Shown here: piece after piece, positions 55,268-64,000 of the stretch | Layout: each line of letters starts with the position of its first letter | Numbering within the stretch: position 1 is the first letter of the stretch | From: BOG-1112 sp964635325 | Lineage (GTDB): Bacteria > Bdellovibrionota_B > Oligoflexia > Oligoflexales > Bog-1112 | NCBI GenBank assembly: GCA_964635325.1 | Contig: CAZWOL010000001.1 | Location: 54,969 to 118,968 of the forward strand | DNA: 64,000 nt | Direction: 5' to 3' | Made by a program: the position numbers and the translations under genes | Notes under the pieces: generated by a model | What the model was told of the DNA's origin: nothing | The model's input: only the letters and a program-made list of their open reading frames with translations | Database searches by the model: none

Positions 55268-56251
55268 ATGATCATCGTTACCGGAGGTGCAGGATTTATT
55301 GGTAGTGCCCTTGTTTGGGGATTTAATGAAAAAGGATTTGATGATCTTCTCATCGTTGATCACCTAGAAAGTGACAACAAGTGGAAGAATCTGGTGAAAA
55401 GATCCTTTCAAATGCACTTAGGAATCGACAAACTTTTACCATGGTTGCAAGTCGAAGCTAACAAGCGTCGAGTCGAAGCTATCTTTCATATTGGAGCTTG
55501 CTCATCGACAGTCGAACGTGACATGGATTTCTTGCTTGCAAACAATGTTGATTATACGATGCAACTCTTTCGTTATTGCGCGAATCATCAAATCCCATTG
55601 ATCTATGCATCTTCTGCTGCAACTTATGGGATGGGTGAACATGGTTTTGCAGATGATCCTATACATTTGCCAAAACTACGACCAATTAACCCATACGGAT
55701 ATAGCAAGCAACTTGTGGATCGATGGGTCTTAGAGAGTGCTCACAAACCGTTTTTTTGGTGTGGACTAAAGTTTTTTAATGTTTACGGTCCGGGCGAGTA
55801 TCACAAAAAAGAAATGATGAGCCTCGTTGCAAAGGCCTATCCTCAGGTGCAAAGCACTGGCCGCATGAAGCTATTTCAATCTCATAAAGAAGGGATTGCA
55901 GATGGGCAGCAGAAACGTGACTTTATTTACATTAAAGATGTTGTGAAAATTATGCTTCACATTTGGGAGCATCACAAGACCCTGCCTTCAGGGATTTACA
56001 ATGTAGGAACGGGCAAAGCCCAATCTTTTTTCGAGCTTGGTCAAGCTATGTTTAAGGCAATGGATCGCAAAGCAGAATTTGATTTTGTACCGATGCCACA
56101 AGACATACGATCTCAGTATCAGTATTTTACCGAGGCCAAAACCGAACGTCTCAGGAACGATCTCAAGTATATGCACCCCATGCATTCTGTCGAAACAGGA
56201 GTGGGGGACTATGTGCGAAACTACTTGAGTCAAGAGGATTGCTATCTCTAG
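55268..56251 (+). CDS. hldD: ADP-L-glycero-D-manno-heptose 6-epimerase
   Basis: Makes the ADP-L,D-heptose for the LPS inner core. 327 residues, SDR fold: TGGAGFIGSALVWGFNEKG for NAD binding, the HIGACSSTVERD block typical of HldD, YASSAATYG, catalytic YGYSKQ, and FFNVYGPGEYHK. ATG 55268 with AAAGGA upstream. Its stop overlaps the end of the convergent smc gene by 4 bp. It shows that the organism builds heptose-containing LPS. Confidence 0.96.
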   Translation: MIIVTGGAGFIGSALVWGFNEKGFDDLLIVDHLESDNKWKNLVKRSFQMHLGIDKLLPWLQVEANKRRVEAIFHIGACSSTVERDMDFLLANNVDYTMQLFRYCANHQIPLIYASSAATYGMGEHGFADDPIHLPKLRPINPYGYSKQLVDRWVLESAHKPFFWCGLKFFNVYGPGEYHKKEMMSLVAKAYPQVQSTGRMKLFQSHKEGIADGQQKRDFIYIKDVVKIMLHIWEHHKTLPSGIYNVGTGKAQSFFELGQAMFKAMDRKAEFDFVPMPQDIRSQYQYFTEAKTERLRNDLKYMHPMHSVETGVGDYVRNYLSQEDCYL

Positions 56252-59200
56252 CCCGCTGTGGCGCCTTGAACACCTCGTTCCTGTCCAAACGACTTTTGTA
56301 GATGTGCTGGTAAGGCTTGTCCCAAGTCGACACCAACAATCTTAGATACCCCAGGCTCCTGCATTGTCACCCCAAAGAGGGTATCAAAGACTTCCATGGT
56401 ACGTCGATTATGGGTGATGACGATAAATTGAAACTTGTCAGATAGCGCTTCAAGAAGGCGATTGTATTTGCGGACGTTGGATTCGTCGAGTGGAGCATCC
56501 ACCTCATCGAGAAAGCAAAATGGAGTAGGGTTGGATTTTAATAGTGCAAAGATCAAAGAAATTGCAGTAAGCGCTTTTTCTCCCCCGGAAAATAACGTCA
56601 TGCTCTGTGGTTTTTTTCCAGGCAAGCGAACGATAATCTCAACGCCTGCTTCCAGAGGATCCTCACTTCCGACAAGAGTGAGCTGTGCTTCACCACCGGC
56701 AAAGAGAATAGGAAAGAGCGATTGAAATTCCTTATTTAGAGCGACGAATGTCGACATGAATTTTGTAGTCGCATGCTCTTTGATTTCAGCTCGAGCGTTT
56801 TCCAAAATTGTCATGGAGTTGATAACTTCGCTCTTTTGTTGGTCTATAAAGTCTTTGCGCTGAGTAAGGTCTGCAAATTCTTGTGAAGCCATCATGTTGA
56901 TGGGTCCAAAGACCTCGATTTTACCCTTTAGAGATTTGATGTCTTTGGTGAGCTGAACAGAGTTGATTGTTCCTTTGAGTTCATAGGTCGCAATATCCAT
57001 CTGGTATTTTTCTTGCGACTGGTCTTCTGTGCTCTTTAGGGCAATCTTTGCTTTTTCCAGTTCTAGCTCATTTTCAGACATTGCCTTCTTGTGAGTGTGT
57101 TGCATATCTCGGCAAATCTGAATGTTTTGTTCGAGTGCCTTGAGCTGTTCACGCGTACTTGCATGTTCCTTCTGTTTTTCACTCAAAGCAAGATCGAGTT
57201 CTTCGCGTGCACGTACAAGCTGGCCTATATCCGCCTCTAACGTTGAGCGATTGTCTCGCGCGAGTTGAATATCATCGTGGATTTTTGCGAGATCTCTTTT
57301 CTTTTTCTCGATTTTTTCACGATTGTTTTGTAGTTGGTTCTCAATCTGAGAGAGATTGTTTTGCAAGGCCTGAAGTCGTTCTTTGGCTGCTGCAGCTTCA
57401 ATTTTTTTCTGATTTAGAAGCTCTTGTCTCTCTTCTCGATCAAAGGTGAGCTCCTCTAGAGCTGTTCGAATCTCTTTGAGTTCAAGGTCAGCAGCTTTAC
57501 GCTCTTTAGCCAAGGTGGTGTTGCCGTTTTGCAAATCAGCAAGCTCAGTTTCAAGGCCTTCGCATTGCTCTTCAATACCTTTGGAAGATTCACGCGCTGC
57601 AAGAATCATCTCTTCTTTTTGCTGAACCTGCTTTTCTAAGGATCGGAGCTCCGATGCGGCTTCGACTAGGCGCTTATTCTTCTCAATCGTGAGTTCTTGT
57701 GCCTCTTTGAGCTGAGCGCGCAAGATATCTCCACCTCGGACTGTATCGTCGAAATGGCGTTGTGCTTTTTCGATCTGACGTTCGATTTTTGCGATGGTGT
57801 CAATAAGCTTTTGTGATTTTGCTTTTTGAGTAAGAAGTCCTGCACCCGAGACTCCGTGTTGCAAATCACGAAGAGAAGAAATAACAGTACCATCAGCAGT
57901 GATGATCGTTGCGCCAAGCTTGAGGCCTTCAAACAGACTGTCATTCAAACTATTAGACGGCACAAAGACAAGTGTCTGTATGAATTTCTTAAGACGCTCA
58001 TCTTCGATATCAACGGCTAAGTAATTGAAGAACGACTCACCATCGTTTGCAGATAACCATTGTTCTAAGGGCTTGGAGTCATGCGATTCAGCTATCAAGC
58101 TCGCATGAAATTTTCCAGGCGCATCTGTGCTGACAGAGGCAAAGAATGCGTTCAAATCTTCATGTGTAAAAAAGCAGAAACGTTCAGCCCATTTTTCAAA
58201 GGCAGTTACAGCTTTTTCGGGAAGATTCAAAATATTATCTTTGAACGAAAGTAGATCTGTCAGAACCTGGTAGCGTAGGTCAGGGAATTTTTCGCGGATC
58301 TTGAGAATAACGGCATGCGTATCCCCAGAGTGCTTTTTTAGTTCTTCGATGGTTGCAACTTCAGCTTTTTTATAGAGAAGTTCCTCTTTGGCTGCTCTTA
58401 CTTTGGCTTCGTCTTCAGCTTTTTTCTTGGAATTGTCATCAAAAGCGAGTTCAAGTTGATTGCGTTTGTCAAGACACTCATCAAGCTCCCTTCGGCTGCG
58501 GTCAGTTTTGACGCGTGCGCCATCGATGAGAATAAGATCTTGTGAGTGATTATCTTCGAGTTGAATCAAACGTCGAATTTGATCGTTTTTATCTTTAAGA
58601 ATTTTTTGATAGTTCTTTTTAAGAAGCTCAATACGCCCATTGTTGGTATCAACAATTTTGTCGATGTTGCGAATTTCGTTGCGTAGTTCATTCAACTTAT
58701 TGTTGAAGATATGCTCTTTTTCGTTGAACAGCTCGAGTTGGTAGCGGTTTTCTTCGATTTCGCCGTCGTGACTTTTTGAAGAGTCGCTTACTTTTTTTAG
58801 GTCAGCAGCCAAGCCATCATAGAGTTTGCCAAGATCTTCGGCGCTGCTGTTTTCTCTATGCAGATCCTCCTTGGCTGTCGCAATCTGTGCATCTCCACTT
58901 GCGATGAGTTTGAGTGAGCTGTTGAGAGATTCTTCATTGCGAGCCAAACGTTCACGTGTTGTGGTGAGTTCTTCGTTTAGCTTTTTGATTTCGGGGTCGC
59001 TTGTTTCTAATATGCCCATCAGCTCAGCATGTTGAGCTTCAAGCTGTGAAAGAACAGCAAAGTTTTTGACATCGTGAGCAGCTTCTTCAGCGATTTTTTT
59101 GGTTAGCTCACCAATGATTTCTTTGAATTCCTGTGTGCGAAAGGCCCACAGTGAAAGTTCGGATTCTTTTAGTTGTGCATTGAGCGTTTGCCAGTCTTTG

Positions 59201-59853
59201 GAGCGTTCCACCTGTTCTTTGAGAGCGTCCATTTGCTTCTCAACTTCGGTGGAAAGATCTGCAACCCGTTCGAGATTGAGGCGAGTGGCTTCGAGTCGCT
59301 TTTGGGTTTCGTTTTCACGATTGCGAAAGATGGTTGTACCCGCAGCTTCTTCGATGATCTCTCGAATTTCTTCAGGCTTAGCTTGAAGAATGCGATCAAC
59401 CTGACCCTGCTGGATCATCGAATAACTTTTGCTACCAAGAGATGAGGCTACAAAAAAATCGGTGACATCTTTGTAGCGGCACGCTTTCTGGTTGAGAAAG
59501 TATTCGCGATTGCCATCCGCATAAATACGACGTGTGACAGAAATCTCGGGTTCGTGTCGGTATTCGACCGGACAGAAGGGAGAGCTTTCTGAGTTGTCAA
59601 AGACAAGAGACACCTCAGCAACACTATGGCCCTTACGTCTTTCCGAACCAGAAAAAATAATATCTGTCGCTTTTTCGCCACGGAGCATTTTTGTATTTTG
59701 CTCACCCATGACCCAACGAACAGAGTCGATAATATTACTTTTACCAGAACCGTTGGGACCAATGATTCCAGTAATATCATTTTTTCGTAAAGTAATAACG
59801 ATCCGCTCAGCGAAGGACTTAAACCCGCTGATGATGATCTTTTTAAGATACAT
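56248..59853 (-). CDS. smc: chromosome partition protein SMC
   Basis: 1201 residues. Walker A GPNGSGKSNIIDS at 32-44, coiled coil to about 510, hinge about 520-680 (LPEKAVTAFEKWAERFC to DLQHGVSGAGLL), second coiled coil, ABC signature LFSGGEKALTA and Walker B FCFLDEVDAPLDE near the C-terminus. The protein dimerises at the hinge and with ScpA/ScpB organises and separates chromosomes. ATG 59853. The lipoprotein gene upstream is 15 bp away. Confidence 0.97.
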   Translation of the reverse strand: MYLKKIIISGFKSFAERIVITLRKNDITGIIGPNGSGKSNIIDSVRWVMGEQNTKMLRGEKATDIIFSGSERRKGHSVAEVSLVFDNSESSPFCPVEYRHEPEISVTRRIYADGNREYFLNQKACRYKDVTDFFVASSLGSKSYSMIQQGQVDRILQAKPEEIREIIEEAAGTTIFRNRENETQKRLEATRLNLERVADLSTEVEKQMDALKEQVERSKDWQTLNAQLKESELSLWAFRTQEFKEIIGELTKKIAEEAAHDVKNFAVLSQLEAQHAELMGILETSDPEIKKLNEELTTTRERLARNEESLNSSLKLIASGDAQIATAKEDLHRENSSAEDLGKLYDGLAADLKKVSDSSKSHDGEIEENRYQLELFNEKEHIFNNKLNELRNEIRNIDKIVDTNNGRIELLKKNYQKILKDKNDQIRRLIQLEDNHSQDLILIDGARVKTDRSRRELDECLDKRNQLELAFDDNSKKKAEDEAKVRAAKEELLYKKAEVATIEELKKHSGDTHAVILKIREKFPDLRYQVLTDLLSFKDNILNLPEKAVTAFEKWAERFCFFTHEDLNAFFASVSTDAPGKFHASLIAESHDSKPLEQWLSANDGESFFNYLAVDIEDERLKKFIQTLVFVPSNSLNDSLFEGLKLGATIITADGTVISSLRDLQHGVSGAGLLTQKAKSQKLIDTIAKIERQIEKAQRHFDDTVRGGDILRAQLKEAQELTIEKNKRLVEAASELRSLEKQVQQKEEMILAARESSKGIEEQCEGLETELADLQNGNTTLAKERKAADLELKEIRTALEELTFDREERQELLNQKKIEAAAAKERLQALQNNLSQIENQLQNNREKIEKKKRDLAKIHDDIQLARDNRSTLEADIGQLVRAREELDLALSEKQKEHASTREQLKALEQNIQICRDMQHTHKKAMSENELELEKAKIALKSTEDQSQEKYQMDIATYELKGTINSVQLTKDIKSLKGKIEVFGPINMMASQEFADLTQRKDFIDQQKSEVINSMTILENARAEIKEHATTKFMSTFVALNKEFQSLFPILFAGGEAQLTLVGSEDPLEAGVEIIVRLPGKKPQSMTLFSGGEKALTAISLIFALLKSNPTPFCFLDEVDAPLDESNVRKYNRLLEALSDKFQFIVITHNRRTMEVFDTLFGVTMQEPGVSKIVGVDLGQALPAHLQKSFGQERGVQGATAG

Positions 59854-59868
59854 AGTGCACTTTGAAAA

Positions 59869-61350
59869 TTAATTGATGGATCTAATCAAACTTATTGTAT
59901 CACCAAATCTGACCTTGAAGAGCCTTAAACTACCGTCGAAGAAGGAGCTACTCAGCAGGTTCCCATTATTCGCAAGAGCGAGTTGGTAATAGGAATCTTC
60001 GACTTTGTTTGAACTCACTTGTGCAAACCAAGTGCCATAAGGTGTACCTGGTTCTATCACATTTGCCGCGGCAAGCATATAGCGAGGATTACTGAAATTA
60101 ACCAAGTCGCGGAAGCTGTTGAGAAGAACTATTTTTTGTCCTTGGTATTTTGTAATGATGAATGAATTCATGTACTTATCAGCGCCAGTTTCATCGCCTT
60201 TAAAGCCATAGACGCGGTCAAAAGATAAATAGCTTTCCAATTTTGGTGGATAGTCTCCAGCTTTAGCTCTTGGATCTCCGCCTTTGAAGGTGACTTTGAT
60301 AATGTCATTGGAGTGTTCGGATCGACCAATACCACCAAGCCCCCGATGAGATATATAAAATGAATCATCGCTATCAGGATCTGGCTGAGTTTCCCAAAAG
60401 TTGGTGCGATAGTATTTGATCGTGGCGTCGCCTTGGGCAGCGGGGTCATCAGCAGCTAGATCGGAGTTTCTTAGATCAAAATAGAGCCAGCGCGGTTCTG
60501 ACTTCTGGACATCCTTAAAGTCTTTGAATGGGAAAGACGCAGCTTTGGCTTCAGCAATGTCATAGACAAGAAACTGAAAGCGGCTAGTGTTTTTAAGTAT
60601 ATCGGCTGCCCGTCCAGCTGTTTGTTGCAATGCATCAGGGATCTCATCTGGACCCTCGACTTTAGTTCGATCGTTCCAGGTTTCATTGTCAGTCTCAAGC
60701 TTATCGACAAGGTCGCCATTTGTCATGTCACTCATAAACGAAAAAAGAAGCTCGCGTTTGGGGTCCAAATACATAGCTCGACGCACGCCCCCATTTAAGG
60801 AGGGATATTCGCGGACTTTTTTGATGCTTGAATTTTCGCCTGCCAAAGTTCCCATCCAGAGGTGACCTTCGTTACATGCTATCGCAAAATATCCATACCC
60901 AACGCGACTTGCGACATTTGCAGGTGTGCAGCCTTGCAGATGAAACTCTTTGAGAAGCCGAGGTTTTTCTGGGGATGAGAGATCAAAGAGCATGCCGAGA
61001 GAAGAGGACTCTTGACGTTGTTGTGCGGTTTGCTCCGTATCTTCTCGATCAAATAGAATAAAGAGATTCTTGCCACTCACATGCAGCACTTTGCCAAGCC
61101 GTGGGGTCGGAATTGCTGTGAGCTTAGTGCCGTCTTTATCTAAGACGAGTAGCGAGCCAGACTCGTACTTGTGAAGAAAGTCGGCGTTCAAGACATAAAA
61201 GTAGTTGCCACTGGTATCGCTGCTAACGGCAATAGGATTTGCTGTATTTAGGCCTATGGAAGGCAGATCGACTTTATCTCGACATGAATTGGAGAAGAAG
61301 AACAGAGAAAGTAGGAATATCCGTAGATTTTTCTCAAAAAAAGCAGTCAT
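59869..61350 (-). CDS. putative lipoprotein, possible beta-propeller
   Basis: 493 residues. A hydrophobic N-terminus ends FFSNSC, an imperfect lipobox (Cys23). The body has repeated strand patterns such as YFYVLNADFLHKYESGSLLVLD and FAIACNEGHLWMGTL that recall YVTN/WD-type beta-propellers, but the motif is not strict. No catalytic motif is seen. It is just upstream of smc, probably co-transcribed by position. Function unknown. Confidence 0.65.
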   Translation of the reverse strand: MTAFFEKNLRIFLLSLFFFSNSCRDKVDLPSIGLNTANPIAVSSDTSGNYFYVLNADFLHKYESGSLLVLDKDGTKLTAIPTPRLGKVLHVSGKNLFILFDREDTEQTAQQRQESSSLGMLFDLSSPEKPRLLKEFHLQGCTPANVASRVGYGYFAIACNEGHLWMGTLAGENSSIKKVREYPSLNGGVRRAMYLDPKRELLFSFMSDMTNGDLVDKLETDNETWNDRTKVEGPDEIPDALQQTAGRAADILKNTSRFQFLVYDIAEAKAASFPFKDFKDVQKSEPRWLYFDLRNSDLAADDPAAQGDATIKYYRTNFWETQPDPDSDDSFYISHRGLGGIGRSEHSNDIIKVTFKGGDPRAKAGDYPPKLESYLSFDRVYGFKGDETGADKYMNSFIITKYQGQKIVLLNSFRDLVNFSNPRYMLAAANVIEPGTPYGTWFAQVSSNKVEDSYYQLALANNGNLLSSSFFDGSLRLFKVRFGDTISLIRSIN

Positions 61351-61518
61351 GCAGCCTCAACTTGTCGCAGTAAAAAGTTCTTTGTGAAAATGTCACGGCA
61401 CGGCAAACTCAGCAAATAGAATTTTTTTACTTGTCGGCCATCGTTATAGATCTTAGACATAGCCGAATGGAAAGCAACGTTTGATATCCGAATTTTCTTT
61501 TTTATTGAGGACAGCGCG

Positions 61519-62022
61519 ATGGCATCTATGAATAAAGTCTTTATTATGGGTCGTTTGGGTTTTGACCCAGAAACACGTTACACATCAGGCCAAACAGCCG
61601 TCACGACACTGCGCATTGCGACCAGTGAGTCATGGGTGAAAGATGGTCAACGACAAGAGCAAACAGAATGGCATCGAGTGGTGGTTTGGGGCAAGCAGGC
61701 TGAAAATTGCGCAAAATATCTTGCCAAAGGGCGACAAGTTTTTGTAGAAGGTCGCCTTCAAACGCGAGCTTGGGATGATAAAACAGGCCAAAAGCGCTAC
61801 ACCACCGAGATTAACGCCAGCTCCGTCCAATTTATTGGAGGAGGTGCTAATGCTTCTGGTCCAACAGCAACGGCAGGCCACCATGATGGAGGCGAATACC
61901 AAGAACCTCGCTTCCAACAGGAATCTCGTTTCCCACAGGCAGATAATCATGGAGCCCCACTGTCTTATGGTGGAGGATCCAGCCATGACTCTGCAGTGAA
62001 TTTTGATGACATTCCATTTTAG
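61519..62022 (+). CDS. ssb: single-stranded DNA-binding protein
   Basis: 167 residues. N-terminal OB fold ([48 protein letters not shown]), a Gly/Gln/His-rich linker and the acidic tip FDDIPF that recruits replication and repair partners. ATG 61519 with GAGGACAG upstream. Its start is divergent from the lipoprotein gene. The BI-1 gene follows 27 bp downstream. Confidence 0.97.
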   Translation: MASMNKVFIMGRLGFDPETRYTSGQTAVTTLRIATSESWVKDGQRQEQTEWHRVVVWGKQAENCAKYLAKGRQVFVEGRLQTRAWDDKTGQKRYTTEINASSVQFIGGGANASGPTATAGHHDGGEYQEPRFQQESRFPQADNHGAPLSYGGGSSHDSAVNFDDIPF

Positions 62023-62049
62023 CAAGATCTCGAACTAAGGAACTCTAAC

Positions 62050-62724
62050 ATGTACAATACACATTCTATCTCCCGTCCAGCAGAGCGTTTTACTTTTCTA
62101 AGAAAAGTGTACACGCTACTCTTTTTTGCAATCGCAGCATTTGTTGGTCTGGAATATCTTTGGTTTCAAACCCCGGTGGCTCATCATGTTCTCACACTCG
62201 TTCAGAATGTGAGTTGGTTGCTCTTCATGGGAGGCTTTATGGTCGTCTCATGGCTAGCATCACGTATTGCATCGGGCAACTATACGACGACAAGCAAATA
62301 TATTGGTTTCGGTATTTACGTCGCAGCCCAATCTCTGCTTTTCATTCCTCTGCTCGTAATCGCACAGCATTCGGCAGGTGGAGATGTGTTGGAGACAGCG
62401 GGTGTGATGACCTTGCTAACATTTGCGGTATTGACGGCAATTGTCTTTTTCACTCGAGCGGATTTGACAAGCTGGGGACGTTACTTAATTTGGATGGGAG
62501 TTCTGGCTCTTGGTGCAATTGTATGTAGTGCAATTTTTGGGTTTACCCTCGGCATCGGATTCTCTGTTCTAATGGCAGGTTTTGCAGGTCTTGCGATTTT
62601 GCATGATACGAGCATGATCCTTCATCACTACCATGATGAGGAGTATGTTGGAGCTGCATTGCAGTTATTTGCTTCAGTTGCTTTGATGTTTTGGTACATC
62701 CTGCGCATACTTTCTAGGCGCTAA
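62050..62724 (+). CDS. Bax inhibitor-1/YccA family membrane protein
   Basis: 224 residues with seven hydrophobic segments. The TILAVLTAIVFFTRADLTSWGRYL-type central helices (ending MGVLALG) and the IGFSVLMAGFAGLAILHDTSMILHHY segment followed by GAALQLFASVALMFWYILRIL match the BI-1/YccA/YbhL family. These are pH-sensitive channels or FtsH regulators in known cases. ATG 62050 with AAGGA upstream. FtsH itself is at 7621-9555 in this window. Confidence 0.88.
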   Translation: MYNTHSISRPAERFTFLRKVYTLLFFAIAAFVGLEYLWFQTPVAHHVLTLVQNVSWLLFMGGFMVVSWLASRIASGNYTTTSKYIGFGIYVAAQSLLFIPLLVIAQHSAGGDVLETAGVMTLLTFAVLTAIVFFTRADLTSWGRYLIWMGVLALGAIVCSAIFGFTLGIGFSVLMAGFAGLAILHDTSMILHHYHDEEYVGAALQLFASVALMFWYILRILSRR

Positions 62725-62767
62725 ACTAAGCGAAGCCATTGCAGTACAAATATTGTAGAGATTTGTT

Positions 62768-63166
62768 ATGCACAACATTCCTATCGGTTACCTGTTCTGG
62801 GTCTTTGGCTTCACTGGGTCTCATCGTTTTTATTACGGCAAGCCTATTTCCGGCACCTTGTATTTTTGTACTTTCGGACTCTTAGGTATTGGTTGGTTGG
62901 TAGATGCTTTCTTAATTCCATCGATGGATAGAGAGGCCAACCGTCGCTATACTACTGAGGGAGCTAATTTTACCATCGCTTGGATTTTACTTACCTTCTT
63001 TGGGGTTTTGGGACTTCATCGCTTTTATTTAGGCAAATGGGTGAGTGGCCTTCTGTGGTTTTTTACAGGAGGTTTTTTTCTGCTCGGTTATCTTTACGAT
63101 TATTGGACGCTCAATAGTCAGATCGAAGCCGTTAACCGTGAAGGCTGGTTCGATCGTTACACTTAG
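62768..63166 (+). CDS. TM2 domain protein (two copies)
   Basis: 132 residues. Two TM2 modules in tandem: FGFTGSHRFYYGKPISGTLYF and GVLGLHRFYLGKWVSGLLWF, each with the GxHRFYxGK loop between helices. The linker between them is short and acidic. TM2 proteins are small membrane proteins of uncertain role. It is co-oriented with the BI-1 gene, 43 bp downstream of it, and ends 6 bp from the convergent GNAT gene. Confidence 0.88.
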   Translation: MHNIPIGYLFWVFGFTGSHRFYYGKPISGTLYFCTFGLLGIGWLVDAFLIPSMDREANRRYTTEGANFTIAWILLTFFGVLGLHRFYLGKWVSGLLWFFTGGFFLLGYLYDYWTLNSQIEAVNREGWFDRYT

Positions 63167-63172
63167 AGCGAC

Positions 63173-63940
63173 CTAAATTCTGTTTTCGGGATGTTCGAGT
63201 TTGAAGCGACTATAGATTGTTTGGAAACCAAGTTTGCGAACGTTGTTATCGGATATGGATCCTGGTTCTGTATTAACACTCGCCCAACGGACGCCTTTCT
63301 GCGCGGCAAATGCAAGACGCATCAGCAATAGATTTTGTTGAATTCTCCGTCCTCTAAACTGTAAAAGTGTACTTGCCATACCTAAGTCACAAATGTCACC
63401 ATGAATAGCGATTGCGGCACCACCAATGCATTCCGTCTTATAAAAAGCACCGAACGGGTAAACTTCTTGTATTTGCCCATAGCGTATGAACATGGATGTG
63501 AACTGAGAAAACGAAAAACCCTCCGCAACTGTCTCTCCCCACTTTTGGACTTCTGCTGTATTGCAGAGTCGATATTCAAAGTCTGTGGCTAAAGCTCGTG
63601 TTTGTAACGTAGACAGATCGAGTATAGAAACGTTGTTAAACTCTGAGACCCAATAGCCACGTGCAAGTAGTGAATTAAGAATGTCGATACGCGCTAAAGT
63701 GCAATATTCGATTGCAACTTTAGCAGACCGTTCTTTGTAGAAAGTCTCGATAACATCAATTTCTTCTTCAGAAGCATCAAATCCCCAGCCTACAACTTGA
63801 GAAAAAAAGCTTTCTTGACCCGAGAAAAATGCTCCACCGCTCGAAAGGCCAAGGCAGTTCGTTTCATCCTGAGTATAGAATCGATGGCTCATTGCATTCA
63901 TGGTTTCAATTTTTTTAGCAAAATTTCTATCGACGAACAT
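63173..63940 (-). CDS. GNAT-like N-acetyltransferase
   Basis: 255 residues. The C-terminal half has a GNAT pattern: FGAFYKTECIGGAAIAIHGDICDLGMASTLLQFRGRRIQQNLLLMRLAFAA, including the R/Q-x-x-G-x-G/A acetyl-CoA loop as RGRRIQ, then VNTEPGSISDNNVRKLGFQTIYSRFKLEHP. The N-terminal half (1-120) is less conserved and may be a second degenerate GNAT fold. ATG 63940 with AAGG upstream. Substrate unknown. It is convergent with the TM2 gene. Confidence 0.75.
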   Translation of the reverse strand: MFVDRNFAKKIETMNAMSHRFYTQDETNCLGLSSGGAFFSGQESFFSQVVGWGFDASEEEIDVIETFYKERSAKVAIEYCTLARIDILNSLLARGYWVSEFNNVSILDLSTLQTRALATDFEYRLCNTAEVQKWGETVAEGFSFSQFTSMFIRYGQIQEVYPFGAFYKTECIGGAAIAIHGDICDLGMASTLLQFRGRRIQQNLLLMRLAFAAQKGVRWASVNTEPGSISDNNVRKLGFQTIYSRFKLEHPENRI

Positions 63941-64000
63941 GGATGTACCTTATGAGCTTTACGAAAATCTTGTCTTTTCAAAGTTAAGATCGGACTCTAG

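Noticed and set aside
1..64000. CRISPR array, insertion sequence or prophage
   Set aside because: No regularly spaced repeats apart from the fliL repeat, no transposase or integrase, and no phage structural genes were found.

Overview
ORGANISM. The window looks like a chromosomal segment of a Gram-negative, flagellated bacterium of moderate GC. LolA, a LPS heptose epimerase (HldD), TatB and many lipoprotein signals point to an outer membrane. FlhF/FlhG with a single-locus export apparatus points to polar flagellation. A tilS-ftsH-cdaA-cdaR-glmM block (c-di-AMP synthesis in a Gram-negative) and a PocR-type sigma-54 activator fit the former deltaproteobacteria or Bdellovibrionota/Oligoflexia best. 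This placement is inference from gene content; no rRNA is present. LAYOUT. 1-3.9 kb: partial tRNA-Ser, small lipoprotein, malate dehydrogenase, a metallo-beta-lactamase-fold protein that has lost most metal ligands, tRNA-Arg, an M24 peptidase. 3.9-10.7 kb (minus): tilS, ftsH, cdaA, cdaR, glmM, tsaE. 10.8-18.8 kb (plus): two tandem flagellins behind a sigma-28-like promoter, a CinA C-terminal protein, lolA, a PocR/sigma-54 activator behind an even better sigma-28 promoter, sucCD, murB. 18.9-26.1 kb: an accessory region of secreted or surface proteins: orphan ribbon-helix-helix protein, membrane protein overlapping a subtilase lipoprotein, secreted Hint (intein-like) protein, terminator, then two tandem secreted proteins carrying a MACPF (perforin-like) signature, the first with leucine-rich repeats. 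26.2-41.6 kb: core metabolism (DedA, DUF971, Mrp, TrxB, PBP4, malic enzyme, FAD oxidase, alkaline-phosphatase-fold transferase, GTP-dependent PEP carboxykinase, class Ia ribonucleotide reductase). 41.8-53.9 kb: alpha/beta hydrolase, then a minus-strand flagellar operon fliL-fliN-fliO-fliP-fliQ-fliR-flhB-flhA-flhF-flhG-sigma-28-PilZ-coiled-coil protein. 54-64 kb: cytochrome c lipoprotein, tatB, hldD, smc, a lipoprotein, ssb, BI-1 protein, TM2 protein, GNAT acetyltransferase. HOW IT WORKS TOGETHER. The flagellar operon encodes the sigma-28 factor whose predicted promoters sit 30 kb away in front of the flagellin pair and of the PocR/sigma-54 activator, suggesting a motility-linked sigma cascade. 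MDH, SucCD, PckG and malic enzyme form a C4/TCA and gluconeogenic set. The most novel part is the 19.4-26.1 kb region, where a subtilase lipoprotein, a Hint protein and two MACPF-like proteins, all with export signals, may form an exported pore-forming or surface-remodelling system. A 100-N assembly gap lies inside a 111-bp tandem repeat in fliL.
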